From: Tanypteryx hageni
Lineage: Eukaryota > Arthropoda > Insecta > Odonata > Petaluridae
Length of the DNA stretch: 64,000 bases
Assembly: GCA_028673005.1 (NCBI GenBank)
Contig: CM054115.1
Coordinates: 106,635,172-106,699,171 of the forward strand
Direction: 5' to 3'
Shown: positions 36,623-42,399 of the stretch, one piece after another
How positions within the stretch are numbered: the stretch's first letter is position 1
Layout: every line of letters starts with the position of its first letter
Program-made: the position numbers and the translations under genes
Notes under the pieces: model-generated
Database searches by the model: none
What the model saw: the letters and a program-made list of their open reading frames with translations, nothing else
What the model was told of the DNA's origin: nothing

Positions 36623-39463
36623 CAGCTTACGGAAAAGGAAAGGTAAAATGGATATATGGATGGCAACAAGGTGTTGGGATGAGGAAACCCAGTGAACACT
36701 CACCAATCGGACGACTTCGGGTTGGCGAGGCCCCGAGGATGTATTAGACGCACTTTTTTCCAGAAAAATGATCCCCAAAATCAGCCTGCGTCTTATATGC
36801 CGAATGTAAGATCATTACTATGTATGTGTATATAGATATAATACTGTTTTAGCTGTCGCTTTGTCGAGCTCCATAATGAAAATTTAAAGAAAAACATTTG
36901 TAAAAACAAATTTATTGAAAGACTTGGTACAGATATACAAATTCCATTACGAAAATTATTTTATTAATGCAGATTTAAAAGAATTGTGTTGCTACTAGTT
37001 TGGTGGTAGAGGCAAGGTAATAGTAACTGAATAAAGACGTGCGTAGTAACTATGTAATTTTCTCGTTCTAAAAGAAAATCAGAAAGGCGTTTGCGGCGTG
37101 GCCCAAGGGGGAACTACTCTCATCCCGAAAGCTCTCAGTTTTTGAGTCTCTGTCACGCCCGAACGAGTAGCTCCTCCACAAAACCATCAAAAAATCGAAT
37201 CGAGCTCGTATACGAAATGCTCACTCGCTGCCTCATAAGCGACACGCCAGATAACTCGCCATACATGCTTCCTCCGATCCGTCTTCGTGGATCGACGAAC
37301 AATATACGAGCGGAAAGAATGCCGAGCTGAAGATTACGACCGAGTAGAGCATCACCGCGGGTATCGCCGAAATATTTATCGACAATTTTTTGACACGAAT
37401 AAGAAGCCGAAAAGGCTAAGCTCAACGTCCGAAGCAGAAGGGTACCGGTCGCTGTTGGTCAGCGAACGAAAGACGACGGCCTCGGACGCCGAAACGAGAT
37501 ATCATGAGCTACACGACGGAGATTATTTATGCGTATAGAAGAATCCTCAATCCGTTTATCGCCTGCGCACTTGAATCGTTCTTTCAAGTCAAAACAAAAT
37601 GGAAATCGTCCCGACTGCCTATTACGTACGAACCGACGCGGCAAGTCGACTCGATTTTCTCGCTCGTCTGCGAGGGGAAGTGGACTTTTAATTCGAACAA
37701 ACAAACCGGGCCGCCGCCACACGTCCTCCTTTTAACGTACCCCATCGACGTTAGCGACGAGCGGGCGCAAGTGGCCCCGCGGAACTTCGAGTCGGATTCG
37801 ATGCGCGGGGCATGAATGTCGCCACTGGGTTTGAGGGCTTTGACGGGTCCACCCAAAAACAGCATCTACACATCAACCTACCCATTCAGATTTATTGAAT
37901 CCCTAAAAATATACTTTATTCCCTTTAAAACCAAGACAGTGCTAAATAGTTTGAGTTACTAAAACTTGTGACGATAAGATTTCATTAAAAGAAAATCCAC
38001 TTGGGAAGTCTCCACCTTGTGGAAACATTACATTACGTAGTAAACGAATTATAGTAATTCCCACAGAAAAAGACACTTTAATCTTAAAATCTGAAAAAAT
38101 AAAGTATCTGTTTCTGCGAAAATTACAATAATTTTTTTATTGGGAGGATTGGGAGGTCCGTCGGACACAGCGCTCCCATTCGGACGCGAGTGCCGTCCGT
38201 TGGCGTCTCCAGAGGTTTTTGTTAGGGGAATCATTATGGTAAGCAGGGGGGCAAAGTTTACGACGGTCTACAGTGGCGTAACACTAGGGTGCCGTGGGTG
38301 CCACGGGTTCCCTGGGGGACCTCGAATTTTTCCGAATTTAGACGAAATTAAGATATTTTAGCGATTTACCTTTTTATCCTAATTTCGGAATTCCTTTCCA
38401 GTTGATCATTTAAAAAAGTAATTTAAAAGGCATATTCAGCACATTTCAGCAAATTCCAGACAATCTATCTATTATAATAAAAGGCTGCGTTTGACTGTTT
38501 GTGTGTGGACAGCATTTCTCGAAAACTAAGAAACTTAGAGACTTAGAACTTGATACACTTACTAAAAAGACCTTGAGGATATGCACCGCGATACCAGAAT
38601 TTTTATTTTTTGGTGGGGGAGGGGGTGCCATACAAATCATACCATGCAGCATTTCTGGAAAACCAAGAAATCTAGAGACTTAAAACTTGGAACACATACT
38701 AAAAAGTCCTTGAAGATGTGCACCACTGAGCCAGAATTTTGAGTTTTTGGGGAGAGGATGCCATACAAATCAAACCCTGACTAGAGGCCCGTGTTAATTT
38801 TTTGTAAAATTACACAACTTATTTTGAATATTTTTAGCAAAATATCAAATTTTAATTTATATTTAATTTGTTCATACCAATTAAGGGGGAATATTGGTCG
38901 CTTATCTCGAGAGTACCTTGAGTTCGAATGAAAATATTACCGAATGAAATGAGAATGAAAAATTCGAAACTGTAAAACCGGGGCAAAGCTCGGGTAATTA
39001 GCTAGTTGATTAATAAGTGCAGCTCGATAGGATTTAAAATGGGTTTGTTTTAATTGAACATGTGTAACTGTTTATTGAGAGGTTAGGGGAGATGAGCCAC
39101 TAATGACATTTTGCTGCTTCTACTCCTCGTTACGCCACTGACGCCCTACCTACGTAAATGATATAATTAATCATGATTGTAAAAAATATTTATTAAATCA
39201 ATATATGATTCGCGTTGTCTTTGTGAATGGAGATGAAGAATTGTTGGGATTGGACTGCTTTCAATGGCGGGTGGGATGGCGTCTTTTACTTACATGAGCT
39301 TTCCCTCCGCGGGTCCCGCCTTGAGGACGTCGGATATAGCGATGGCCGGGTCTCCGTTGGCGAAGTGAGGATTGTCCCTGCCTCCGGACACGGCGATCCC
39401 GAAGCCGTAGCCAGGCACCCTGGACAGCGTGACCGTGTGGAATTCCCAGCCTACCCGATCGCC
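4051..39463 (-). CDS. pyd: ZO-1 / polychaetoid-like tight-junction scaffold gene (partial, seven exons visible)
   Basis: A minus-strand host gene assembled from seven exons (39463-39294, 27462-27074, 26327-25953, 17689-17348, 9410-9344, 9158-9008, 4202-4051). All donors are GT and all acceptors AG, and the phases agree at every junction, giving 548 codons plus two bases. Approximate layout in residues from the first exon: PDZ1 6-100 (loop GYGFGI at 18-23), Gln/Pro/His-rich linker 102-172, PDZ2 174-285 (loop FGLVL), Pro/Ser-rich linker to about 447, PDZ3 450-545 (loop VGIRL). Order and sequence match ZO-1 family proteins (Drosophila polychaetoid, vertebrate TJP1), MAGUK scaffolds that bind junction membrane proteins and actin at cell contacts. 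The SH3 and guanylate-kinase-like domains should lie left of base 1, and the initiator is not certain. Introns of 4.8 to 11.8 kb are filled with transposons; two are short (746 and 185 bp). Confidence 0.92.
5740..7961 (-). mobile_element. piggyBac-family transposon inserted in the hAT element
   Basis: Both ends carry the piggyBac target TTAA (5740-5743 and 7958-7961) followed by inverted repeats: TTAACCCTTTGCACTCGG on the left and, read inward, TTAACCTTTTGCACTCGG on the right (one mismatch). Two palindromes of the form TGTCGAG-N5-CTCGACA lie near the right end (about 7880-7943). The 2.2-kb body carries one disrupted transposase on the minus strand. Confidence 0.93.
5923..7185 (-). pseudogene. 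piggyBac-type transposase, internally deleted and with a stop
   Basis: Reading on the minus strand, the likely start is MDRFSKDLE at 7170, followed by an acidic N-terminus. It then jumps straight to [20 protein letters not shown]. The family normally has about 200 residues between these parts, including the first catalytic Asp, so that part is missing. The second Asp region (FTDRYY) and third (EGVDIADHY) are present. An in-frame TAA at 6433-6435 splits the frame; both halves share the same phase. The C-terminus holds a Cys-rich zinc-binding region ([24 protein letters not shown]). Loss of the first Asp means it could not catalyse transposition. Confidence 0.88.
9008..9158 (-). CDS. pyd: ZO-1-like exon: first half of PDZ3
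   Basis: The acceptor ATTATGCAG is followed by one base completing a Val codon, then [20 protein letters not shown]. The PDZ carboxylate-binding loop is VGIRL, preceded by the conserved basic/acidic stretch seen in ZO-1 PDZ3. The exon ends [10 protein letters not shown] in phase 0 before GTTTGT. Vertebrate ZO-1 has the same order of strand, loop, GND-like turn and GD-Q-I-L ending. Confidence 0.94.
9344..9410 (-). CDS. pyd: ZO-1-like small exon before PDZ3
   Basis: A 67-nt exon with a strong acceptor (a T run then TTTAG, ending at 9411) and a GTAAGT donor. It reads [16 protein letters not shown] and ends KQP-V across the junction. Length and phase (2 bases, 21 codons, 2 bases) fit both neighbours exactly. 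The Tyr/Ser/Arg-rich, Glu-Asp text is what one expects in the linker before PDZ3 of insect ZO-1 proteins. Confidence 0.85.
9898..10060 (+). repeat. Tigger/pogo-type terminal sequence (left end only)
   Basis: After a TA dinucleotide comes CAGTGTGTCCTCGGTTTAAC and a series of short AATTAATGTTG-like repeats, a layout typical of Tigger ends. No matching right end was found, so the extent is approximate. Similar single ends occur at 23231 and 28190. Confidence 0.4.
11330..12809 (-). pseudogene. LINE fragment: endonuclease and start of reverse transcriptase
   Basis: On the minus strand 12809-12162 encodes an exonuclease-endonuclease-phosphatase domain: [41 protein letters not shown] and the catalytic [11 protein letters not shown] frameshift near 12120-12180 leads to 12115-11489, a basic connector ([23 protein letters not shown]) and the start of the reverse transcriptase ([12 protein letters not shown]). 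Another shift leads to EVLKV-like text ending [20 protein letters not shown] at about 11350. It stops before the catalytic YADD region. It is the same family as 62800-64000, a RTE/jockey-like clade often annotated as craniofacial development protein 2-like. Confidence 0.85.
13962..16482 (-). mobile_element. Second piggyBac-family transposon, nested in Tigger
   Basis: TTAA target duplications lie at 13962-13965 and 16479-16482. Ends read TTAACCCTTTGTGGTCC (left) and TTAACCCTTTGCGGTCC (right, inward), with one mismatch. The right subterminal region has two palindromes of the form TGTCGAG-N5-CTCGACA (about 16400-16464). It is a relative, not a copy, of the element at 5740-7961. Confidence 0.93.
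14140..15978 (-). pseudogene. piggyBac-type transposase with two frameshifts
   Basis: The start is the ATG at 15978 ([20 protein letters not shown]), an acidic N-terminus (SDSDDDIVL). The first frame runs to 15346; a shift near 15330 moves to the main domain (15314-14400). All three family Asp positions are present: [23 protein letters not shown] and [16 protein letters not shown] second shift near 14400 moves to a Cys-rich tail ([21 protein letters not shown]) that ends about 14140 and matches the zinc-binding tail of the first copy. The length would be about 600 residues, usual for the family. Catalytic sites are intact but the gene is broken. Confidence 0.88.
17348..17689 (-). CDS. pyd: ZO-1-like exon: proline/serine-rich linker between PDZ2 and PDZ3
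   Basis: The reading frame is set by neighbours in phase 1 on both sides. It gives [39 protein letters not shown] and, at the end, [11 protein letters not shown] before a GTGAGA donor. The acceptor is uncertain: CGAAAG ending at 17690 keeps the frame, while CTGCAG ending at 17682 looks stronger but would need another upstream exon or donor. Of the other two frames, one has a stop; one is open but does not fit the phase. The composition is compatible with a disordered linker; PxxP motifs could bind SH3 domains. Confidence 0.72.
18776..19460 (+). repeat. Dispersed repeat family, copy A
   Basis: The copy begins TTTTTACTTTCTCCATATAC with a short inverted repeat (TACTTTCTC and GAGAAAGTA), passes through AACACGTTTTGACTATTTTC and GTGTCTGTG, and ends GTGGTGGCCACATCAGATTT. 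Other copies are at 60686-61312 (plus), 58555-59335 (two partial copies, minus) and 49060-49172 (fragment, minus). No coding content recognised; class unknown. Confidence 0.8.
20100..20360 (+). repeat. Short tandem-like repeat of TTCGTTTTTGTTA units
   Basis: Units such as TTTCGTTTTTGTTA and TACCTTTTTCGTTAATTCG recur about a dozen times in the leader upstream of the transposase ATG at 20383. The run stays open in one frame and would give a Phe/Val/Ile-rich peptide, but that is an effect of composition. Confidence 0.75.
20383..21894 (+). pseudogene. Long-spacer Tc1/mariner-type transposase, three exons, one-base deletion
   Basis: The start is ATG 20383 ([19 protein letters not shown]). Exons are 20383-20831, 20914-21152 and 21243-21894; introns (82 and 90 bp) have GTAAGT/TAG and GTATGA/AAG borders and keep phase. 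The N-terminus has helix-turn-helix-like text ([15 protein letters not shown]). Catalytic residues: [20 protein letters not shown] and PIENIW, with 82 residues between the second D and the E. After W the frame stops within two codons; adding one G in the GGG at about 21657-21659 would restore reading into [11 protein letters not shown] and an acidic tail ending [11 protein letters not shown]. So the gene looks recently inactivated by a single lost base, or by a sequencing error. Confidence 0.85.
22755..22850. repeat. Pyrimidine-rich low-complexity run
   Basis: About 95 bases of CTCCC and TCCC units on the plus strand. Apparent Gly/Arg-rich reading frames on the other strand come from this composition. 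Confidence 0.8.
23231..23420 (+). repeat. Tigger-type terminal sequence (left end only)
   Basis: After TATATA comes CAGCAAGTCCTCAATTTACG, like the starts of Tigger elements, followed by ACGTCAG/GACGTA repeats. No partner end was identified, so the end given is approximate. Confidence 0.4.
24900..25088 (-). repeat. tRNA-like SINE fragment(s), minus orientation
   Basis: Two blocks read on the minus strand contain B-box-like text: one near 24965-25000 (GTGGTTTGATTCCC) and one near 25040-25070 (TTTCGATTCCTGGTCAAGG). The same pattern, GGTTCGATTCCCGGTCATAG, occurs in better form at 59560-59640. It abuts the Tigger MITE that begins at 25091. Confidence 0.5.
25091..25729. mobile_element. Tigger/pogo-type MITE
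   Basis: A TA duplication flanks inverted ends CACCGCTCCCCGGTTATAAC and, read inward, CACTGCTCCCCAGTTATAAT. The 639-bp body has no supported gene. It separates two tRNA-like repeats in opposite orientation (24900-25088 and 25732-25800). Confidence 0.82.
25732..25800 (+). repeat. tRNA-like SINE head, plus orientation
   Basis: It contains GTAGCATATCTGCCTAGCAA (A-box side), GGTTCAATTCCCAGTCAAGG (B-box side) and the shared tail GCAGAATTTTTC, which also follows the copies at 40948 and 59630. Confidence 0.6.
25953..26327 (-). CDS. pyd: ZO-1-like exon: PDZ2
   Basis: The acceptor (T run, TTTTTTAG) ends at 26328. The split Asp codon leads into [14 protein letters not shown], the first strands and binding loop of PDZ2 (the equivalent of YGLRL in vertebrate ZO-1). 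Then comes an acidic/Gly/Val-rich insertion of roughly 30 extra residues, followed by [20 protein letters not shown] and [20 protein letters not shown], closing the domain. The exon ends SALVK plus one base at a GTGAGT donor. The long insertion lies between strand C and the EGD turn and is unusual for this domain. Confidence 0.94.
26328..27073 (-). other. Short intron (746 bp) with a Tigger MITE
   Basis: A GTGAGT donor at 27073 and a TTTTAG acceptor at 26328. It is filled by AT-rich DNA and the MITE at 26527-26834. Confidence 0.9.
26527..26834. mobile_element. Tigger/pogo-type MITE
   Basis: Inverted ends CAGTATAGTCCCAATTATCT and, read inward, AAGTAGAGTCCCGATTATCT, next to TA dinucleotides. 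TTATCTGA units recur inside (26548, 26570, 26770). The right end is placed to within a few bases. No coding content. Confidence 0.75.
27074..27462 (-). CDS. pyd: ZO-1-like exon: second half of PDZ1 and Gln/Pro/His-rich linker
   Basis: The acceptor TTTCTCTTAG ends at 27463. The first base completes a Met codon from the previous exon, then [20 protein letters not shown] and [19 protein letters not shown] finish PDZ1. A low-complexity linker follows ([14 protein letters not shown], Ser/Asn-rich text). The exon ends with [12 protein letters not shown] plus a G, the first strand of PDZ2, before GTGAGT. The junction with the PDZ2 exon (G + AC = Asp) keeps the domain intact. Confidence 0.94.
28190..28330 (+). 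repeat. Tigger-like terminal sequence, decayed
   Basis: CAAGTATACCCCGATTTACA and short repeats of ATTTACATCA, ATTTATGTCA and ATTTACGTCA resemble the subterminal design of the ends at 9898 and 23231. No partner was found. Confidence 0.3.
29799..29899. repeat. Perfect 50-bp tandem duplication
   Basis: The unit starting TAGAGCTTTTAAGCAAATAA and ending CTACAATTTTCTCA occurs twice with a period of exactly 50 bases (first copy from about 29799, second from about 29849). I see no differences between the copies. Confidence 0.92.
29955..32431 (+). mobile_element. Tigger/pogo-type transposon
   Basis: The left end CAGTGGAACCCATTTAATAA at 29955 follows TA. The right end, read inward, is CATGGAACCCTCTTAAGACA near 32431. 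Subterminal TTTAAGACGTT, TTTAAGATGTT and CCTTCAGTCCC blocks occur at both ends (29990-30110 and 32360-32405). A broken transposase lies inside. Size (2.5 kb) is normal for Tigger. Confidence 0.82.
30718..32061 (+). pseudogene. Tigger-type (CENP-B/jerky-like) transposase, heavily mutated
   Basis: Recognisable blocks in order: [19 protein letters not shown] (start region, HTH), [18 protein letters not shown] (second helix region, about 30950), [20 protein letters not shown] (the usual N-DETG block, here NKCG), [19 protein letters not shown] (usual LDNAPSH block, Asp changed), [20 protein letters not shown] with RAFKQRFHK (third block), then an acidic C-terminus ([20 protein letters not shown]). 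At least four stops or shifts separate these. The two Asp-bearing motifs are altered, so it is inactive. Confidence 0.82.
33100..33560 (+). repeat. Dispersed repeat, pair with 46430-46860
   Basis: The text around 33360-33410 (GCTTTTCTTATGGAGTATTG, ATGGGACATTGGGGTTAAAA) reappears in inverse at 46440-46500. The text near 33150-33175 (AGATTTTCATTGTTGAAAAG) matches the inverse of 46668-46690. No coding content; class unknown. Its end (GTGAGTGAGTGAGGCACAAG, then TATTATTATAGAC) resembles other non-coding repeats here. Confidence 0.6.
34561..34902. repeat. Large palindrome made of Penelope-like 3' sequence
   Basis: Left arm 34561-34714 and right arm 34748-34902 pair nearly perfectly over about 154 bases around a 33-base spacer. 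The arms contain ACCTTGTTGACATCC, CCCCGGGGATGTCGAAGC and GTAGAAGCTTTCGGA. Parts of the arm sequence recur, diverged, at 36376-36565 (plus) and 36620-36745 (minus), at the 3' side of the Penelope-like gene, so this looks like two copies of its terminal repeat facing each other. Confidence 0.88.
34893..35001. repeat. (TA)n simple repeats
   Basis: Two alternating TA runs, about 34895-34946 and 34970-35002, separated by a short AT-rich spacer. A similar run lies at 36573-36620. They flank Penelope-like sequence on both sides. Confidence 0.95.
35299..36214 (+). pseudogene. Penelope-like retroelement: reverse transcriptase end and GIY-YIG endonuclease
   Basis: The frame 35299-36063 starts in the last part of the reverse transcriptase ([37 protein letters not shown]), goes through a connector with [13 protein letters not shown], and reaches a GIY-YIG endonuclease ([20 protein letters not shown]). 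A shift near 36058 leads to [20 protein letters not shown], then [20 protein letters not shown] and the stop at 36212. The catalytic reverse transcriptase core is missing, so the copy is 5' truncated, which is normal for these elements. It lies inside the TIR element 33569-36806. Fragments of the same family occur at 55900-56382 and 58355-58560. Confidence 0.85.
36573..36745 (-). repeat. (TA)n run and inverted Penelope-like terminal sequence
   Basis: A TA run to 36620 is followed by TTACGGAAAAGGAAAGGTAA and text almost identical to 34540-34655. It stops at CCCCGAGGATGT next to the right part of the TIR element. Confidence 0.8.
37080..37830. other. CpG-rich island of unknown nature inside the largest intron
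   Basis: About 750 bases stand out from the AT-rich surroundings by dense CG dinucleotides and few long A/T runs. Several overlapping reading frames of 60-100 codons are open on both strands (for example 37504-37815 plus, 37153-37425 minus), as expected from GC-rich DNA. I recognise no protein, and no frame extends the ZO-1-like gene. It could be an alternative promoter, an unrecognised exon cluster or an acquired fragment. Confidence 0.5.
38464..39006 (+). mobile_element. Possible non-autonomous Helitron-like element
   Basis: It begins TCTATCTATTATAATAAAAG after an A and ends GGTAATTAGCTAGT before a T, the Helitron pattern of TC start and CTRR end. A short imperfect hairpin (CCGGGGC-AAA-GCTCGGG) precedes the end. 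The tandem repeat 38510-38785 is within it. Evidence is by pattern only. Confidence 0.4.
38510..38785. repeat. Two-copy tandem repeat, period 138
   Basis: Copy one starts AGCATTTCTCGAAAACTAAG (38510) and copy two AGCATTTCTGGAAAACCAAG (38648). Both go on to ACTAAAAAG-CCTTGA and end near GCCATACAAATCA. The copies differ at many sites. Confidence 0.85.
39294..39463 (-). CDS. pyd: ZO-1-like exon: first half of PDZ1
   Basis: The acceptor TGTTCGCAG ends at 39464. The exon reads [20 protein letters not shown] then [20 protein letters not shown] and ends GPAEGKL plus two bases before [23 protein letters not shown] is almost diagnostic for ZO-1 PDZ1. The frame stays open upstream of the acceptor, to an in-frame ATG ([11 protein letters not shown], about 39570-39580), so an unspliced first exon starting there is an alternative. 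The joined frame with 27074-27462 gives KLM-VNDRI, as expected for the family. Confidence 0.95.
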
Positions 39464-39840
39464 CTGCGAACACACCAACGGGAGAGGTAAGTGGAGGGCG
39501 TCGCCATTTTGAGAACACCAAGTTCCTTCACGAAGAAGGCGAGTACGTTTTCCATTTCGAGGAAACACGTCCATCTGACTCGCCGCCGCCTTACAACAGG
39601 TCTTCGCTGGGGGCGAGCGAGCTCCTTCTCCCGCCGAGCGAAATCGGGAGCCGCGTTCCGTTCGGAAAAACTGCGAGAAAAACATTCAGTCCTCGAAGAT
39701 GGACGTGTAATTGCATAGGGGGTGAGAGGAGAGCGGGGCGGGGGGAGGAGAGGGGGGAGGAGGCGCGCAACCGAGGGCGGAACAGTGCAGAGCGCCGACA
39801 ATCCAATCGTGGGAATAATCTCGACGTGAGAAAACCTTTT
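39464..39840 (-). promoter_or_regulatory. CpG-rich candidate promoter or first exon of the ZO-1-like gene
   Basis: Directly upstream (minus strand) of the first visible PDZ exon the DNA is CpG-rich. It contains a CCCCGCCCC GC-box-like run near 39735-39745 and an in-frame ATG leading into PDZ1. No TATA box or transcript data support a start site; the call is by composition and place. Confidence 0.35.
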
Positions 39841-40000
39841 CAAAGCCGGAATTTTTCTTAAGATAAAAATATGGAGATTTATTTCATATAAATGCTGAAA
39901 TTTTTGCTGGTGGAAAAAATCAAATCTCAGTAAATCGTGTGTGTTAGTGTGTATTTCTGGCTAATCAACTTCTTGGATTATTATAGCCTTAACTCCTTCA

Positions 40001-40245
40001 CAATGGATGAGGGAAACCCGAAGACGGCATTAGCCTACTCTTTACTAAGAGCACCAAGGGGGCCAACTGCTTAACGTCACTTCCGAAGGATGGAGCGCTG
40101 ACTTGCGCGGTCTCCTCAAAGCACATAACTATGGGACGGGACAATCCCAGGTTGAAAAATCCTATCTCCGCCAGATTCGAACCTGGAACCGCTGCGTGGA
40201 AGGCCAACGCTCTAACCAGTCCACCACTGTTACCCCTCCAGTAAA
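40001..40245 (-). repeat. tRNA-derived SINE, copy 1
   Basis: Read on the minus strand it starts GGTGGACTGGTTAGAGCGTT (A-box side), has CCAGGTTCGAATCTGG (B-box side), then CTTCCGGAAGTGACGTTAAG-like core text and ends near GGGTTTCCCTC. The copy at 62178-62424 shares the whole design, including GCGCGGTCTCCTCAAA-like text (plus strand). Confidence 0.78.
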
Positions 40246-40639
40246 TCGTGCGGGCGAGTTCTGCAAAAAAGATATTAATCGGCTTCAAACCCACACAGCA
40301 GTGGTTCCCCATCAAGGTTCAACAACTGATTGTCACAAATAAATGAACGATTTGTACAGGGTATGCCAAGAGAATTGAAGGGTTTCCATATAATTATATT
40401 TTCAAAAACATAGAAAAACAATTTATTTGGGTAAAAATACGAACATCGAAAACAACATTTATTGTTACAATTAAGTACTATAAAAATAATCTGCGGAAGG
40501 TGACCAACACGAACATCCAAACACTGGAGCACTCTAAGAATAATACTTTCATTGTCAGAGGTCAGTTTCCCGAGTTATGCCCTTAATTTGTCCTTATATT
40601 ATTTTTCAAATAATCTAATGCCTGTGGCATGTCGAGAAA

Positions 40640-41000
40640 AATTCTGCCATGACCGGAATACGAACCCTGGTCTTCCAATGAAAAATCGTGACCGAATTAC
40701 TCTCCTGTTTCAGAAAATGGCTGTTTCCTTGGTAAAAGCCTTTCCCTGTCCTCCACAAGATACACGGAAGAAACCCAACTACCCTCTCAATGTTCAGGAG
40801 ATATACTTCTTAGAACATGGTGAAAAGAGTGGATCCTAGATCCGTATGCGATAGGCGTAAGAAGGAATATGGGAGAAATTTGAAAATCAGAATATCCGTC
40901 CGACAAGTGGAAGACTCGGGTTCGATTTTCAGTTATGGCAGAATTCTCATTTTCAAATTTATCCCATATTACAACTTTTGCCAATCGCATACGGATCCAT
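40640..41000. repeat. tRNA-like repeats, one held in a foldback
   Basis: A minus-oriented tRNA-like block (GCCATGACCGGAATACGAAC, 40648-40667) is followed by a foldback: arms 40839-40886 (GATCCGTATGCGAT, GGAATATGGGAG) and 40949-40997 (inverse) flank a plus-oriented tRNA-like core (TCCGTCCGACAAGTGGAAGA, then GGGTTCGATTTTCAGTTATG). The core matches that at 59560-59640. Confidence 0.7.
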
Positions 41001-42399
41001 TCTTACCACCATCACCTGATTGTCGTTTATCATTTACCCTTCCATTTTCCCGAAATCTTAAAACGCAAATGGATGACATCTTCAGACGGAACAACATTTA
41101 CACCAAATTCAACGGTATACTCTTTGAGATGCTATCATGGAGCATTTGTTGTTGAAATTCCACAAAATGAGAAAGGTGTTAATCGTTCACCTGTTAATCA
41201 TAAAAATTCTAAACCTTCAATCTAATCTTCTAATCTTCAATTTCAAAAACAAATTTTCTTTGATACTTTGGAACACAACTATATGAAATCCATTCACTTT
41301 TACATGCTCACAAGCAATTATAGCAATAATTTTTTATGTAATAAATAGATTACGATATTGTATCAACGAATGGATTCGTCCACAGTCCACGTGCTTCTTA
41401 AGTTGCGCGGACAATTAAAAATCCGATAAGGTAGCGGGAAAAAAGTGGGAATTTAAAAGTCACGTAGCGACGTCGGGAAACAAAAATTGTCTTCTCGATG
41501 TGGCGACATTAAATCGCCTTCCATGAAGAATGAAAAATACTGAAAACTTAATTGCATGAATACGCAAACGCGGTAAAATAATATACGACCGTGCGAGGTC
41601 TTTAACCCTTACACCTAGTATTTCTTGCAAATGTGTAGTCAGAGCAACGATACGACAACCTGCGAGTTAACTTTAGAAGACTTGATTAGGCTCTATGTCA
41701 TGACATTATAAATATATAATAGCCAGATAGAATGAAATTACCTCCTTTCCTTTCATTGAAGGTTGTGTGTTTGTCGAAAATCGGCGACATTTTTTATTAC
41801 ACCGACAATGATAATCAACAAACGTCGAGTTTAACACACGTGCAAAATATCAGTTAAAAAATAGCTTCCTCAATTCAAAGCAAAGAAGATTACAAGTTAA
41901 ACAATTTCAGCCCGCGAAAGTGTTACCATTATCCGTTAAAAAATCTCGTTATAAAAATTTATCGACGTAGGAAATAAACCTTAGCATTAAAAAAATTCAC
42001 CTTAAAAACACTGCAGGCGCGTTCGACAATAAAGTATAAGTTGCACTTTTCGCAAAAGTAATATTTTAGGTTTAACTGCATCGTTTCCGAGATTAAAGAC
42101 CCATACTGGTTATACTGTACACCTTTATCAATAAGGAATCATTCGGGAAAACTGCGAGCGATAGAAAAAGTTTTTAAAAATCCACCACGTGCATTGCATT
42201 TAAGTAGCAAGGCACTCGCGACAAACTCGCAGAGGGCATAGATAGGATTTCCTTTTGAGCTGCCTTCTTTCCGCAACGGAAGTGGATACAAATCGGAACA
42301 AGGAGGAAAAATAATAAGTTATGAACTCCGCAAAGGCTGCAAAACGCACGAAGAAAAAGCAAACGTTATCGAAATCACCGTCACACCAATCAGCAACGT
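41001..42399. other. No gene or clear repeat seen
   Basis: AT-rich, unique-looking sequence between the tRNA-like foldback and the CpG-rich zone. A TTAACCCTTACACC string at 41604 looks like a piggyBac-type end but no partner was found. Confidence 0.5.

Larger units (their letters stand above)
33569..36806. mobile_element. TIR element split by Penelope-like DNA
   Basis: The left end CGTATTTTTCGGCATACAAG is followed by ACGCACCGAGG; the right end, read inward, is ACATTCGGCATATAAGACGC. This design (GCATATAAGACGCAC) is common in animal DNA transposon MITEs. The middle (about 34530-36745) is taken by Penelope-like sequence and TA runs, apparently inserted later. Element class is not certain and ends are approximate. 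Confidence 0.6.
38271..39140. mobile_element. hAT-type element with matching 12-bp ends
   Basis: Ends CAGTGGCGTAAC (38271) and GTTACGCCACTG (ending 39140) are perfect inverses. The flanks ACGGTCTA and ACGCCCTA agree at 6 of 8 bases. The interior contains a Helitron-like sequence (38464-39006) and a two-unit tandem repeat, but no transposase. Confidence 0.75.
27463..39293 (-). other. Largest intron of the ZO-1-like gene (11.8 kb)
   Basis: It separates the two halves of PDZ1. Contents: a Tigger-like end at 28190, a 50-bp duplication (29799-29899), a Tigger element (29955-32431), a dispersed repeat (about 33100-33560), a TIR element with Penelope-like DNA (33569-36806), a CpG-rich island (37080-37830) and a hAT element (38271-39140). 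27463-28180, 28340-29790 and 32440-33090 contain nothing I can support. Confidence 0.85.

Noticed and set aside
33569..36806. LTR retrotransposon with inverted terminal parts
   Set aside because: No gag, protease, integrase or RNase H text; the coding part is Penelope-like and the outer ends are TIRs.
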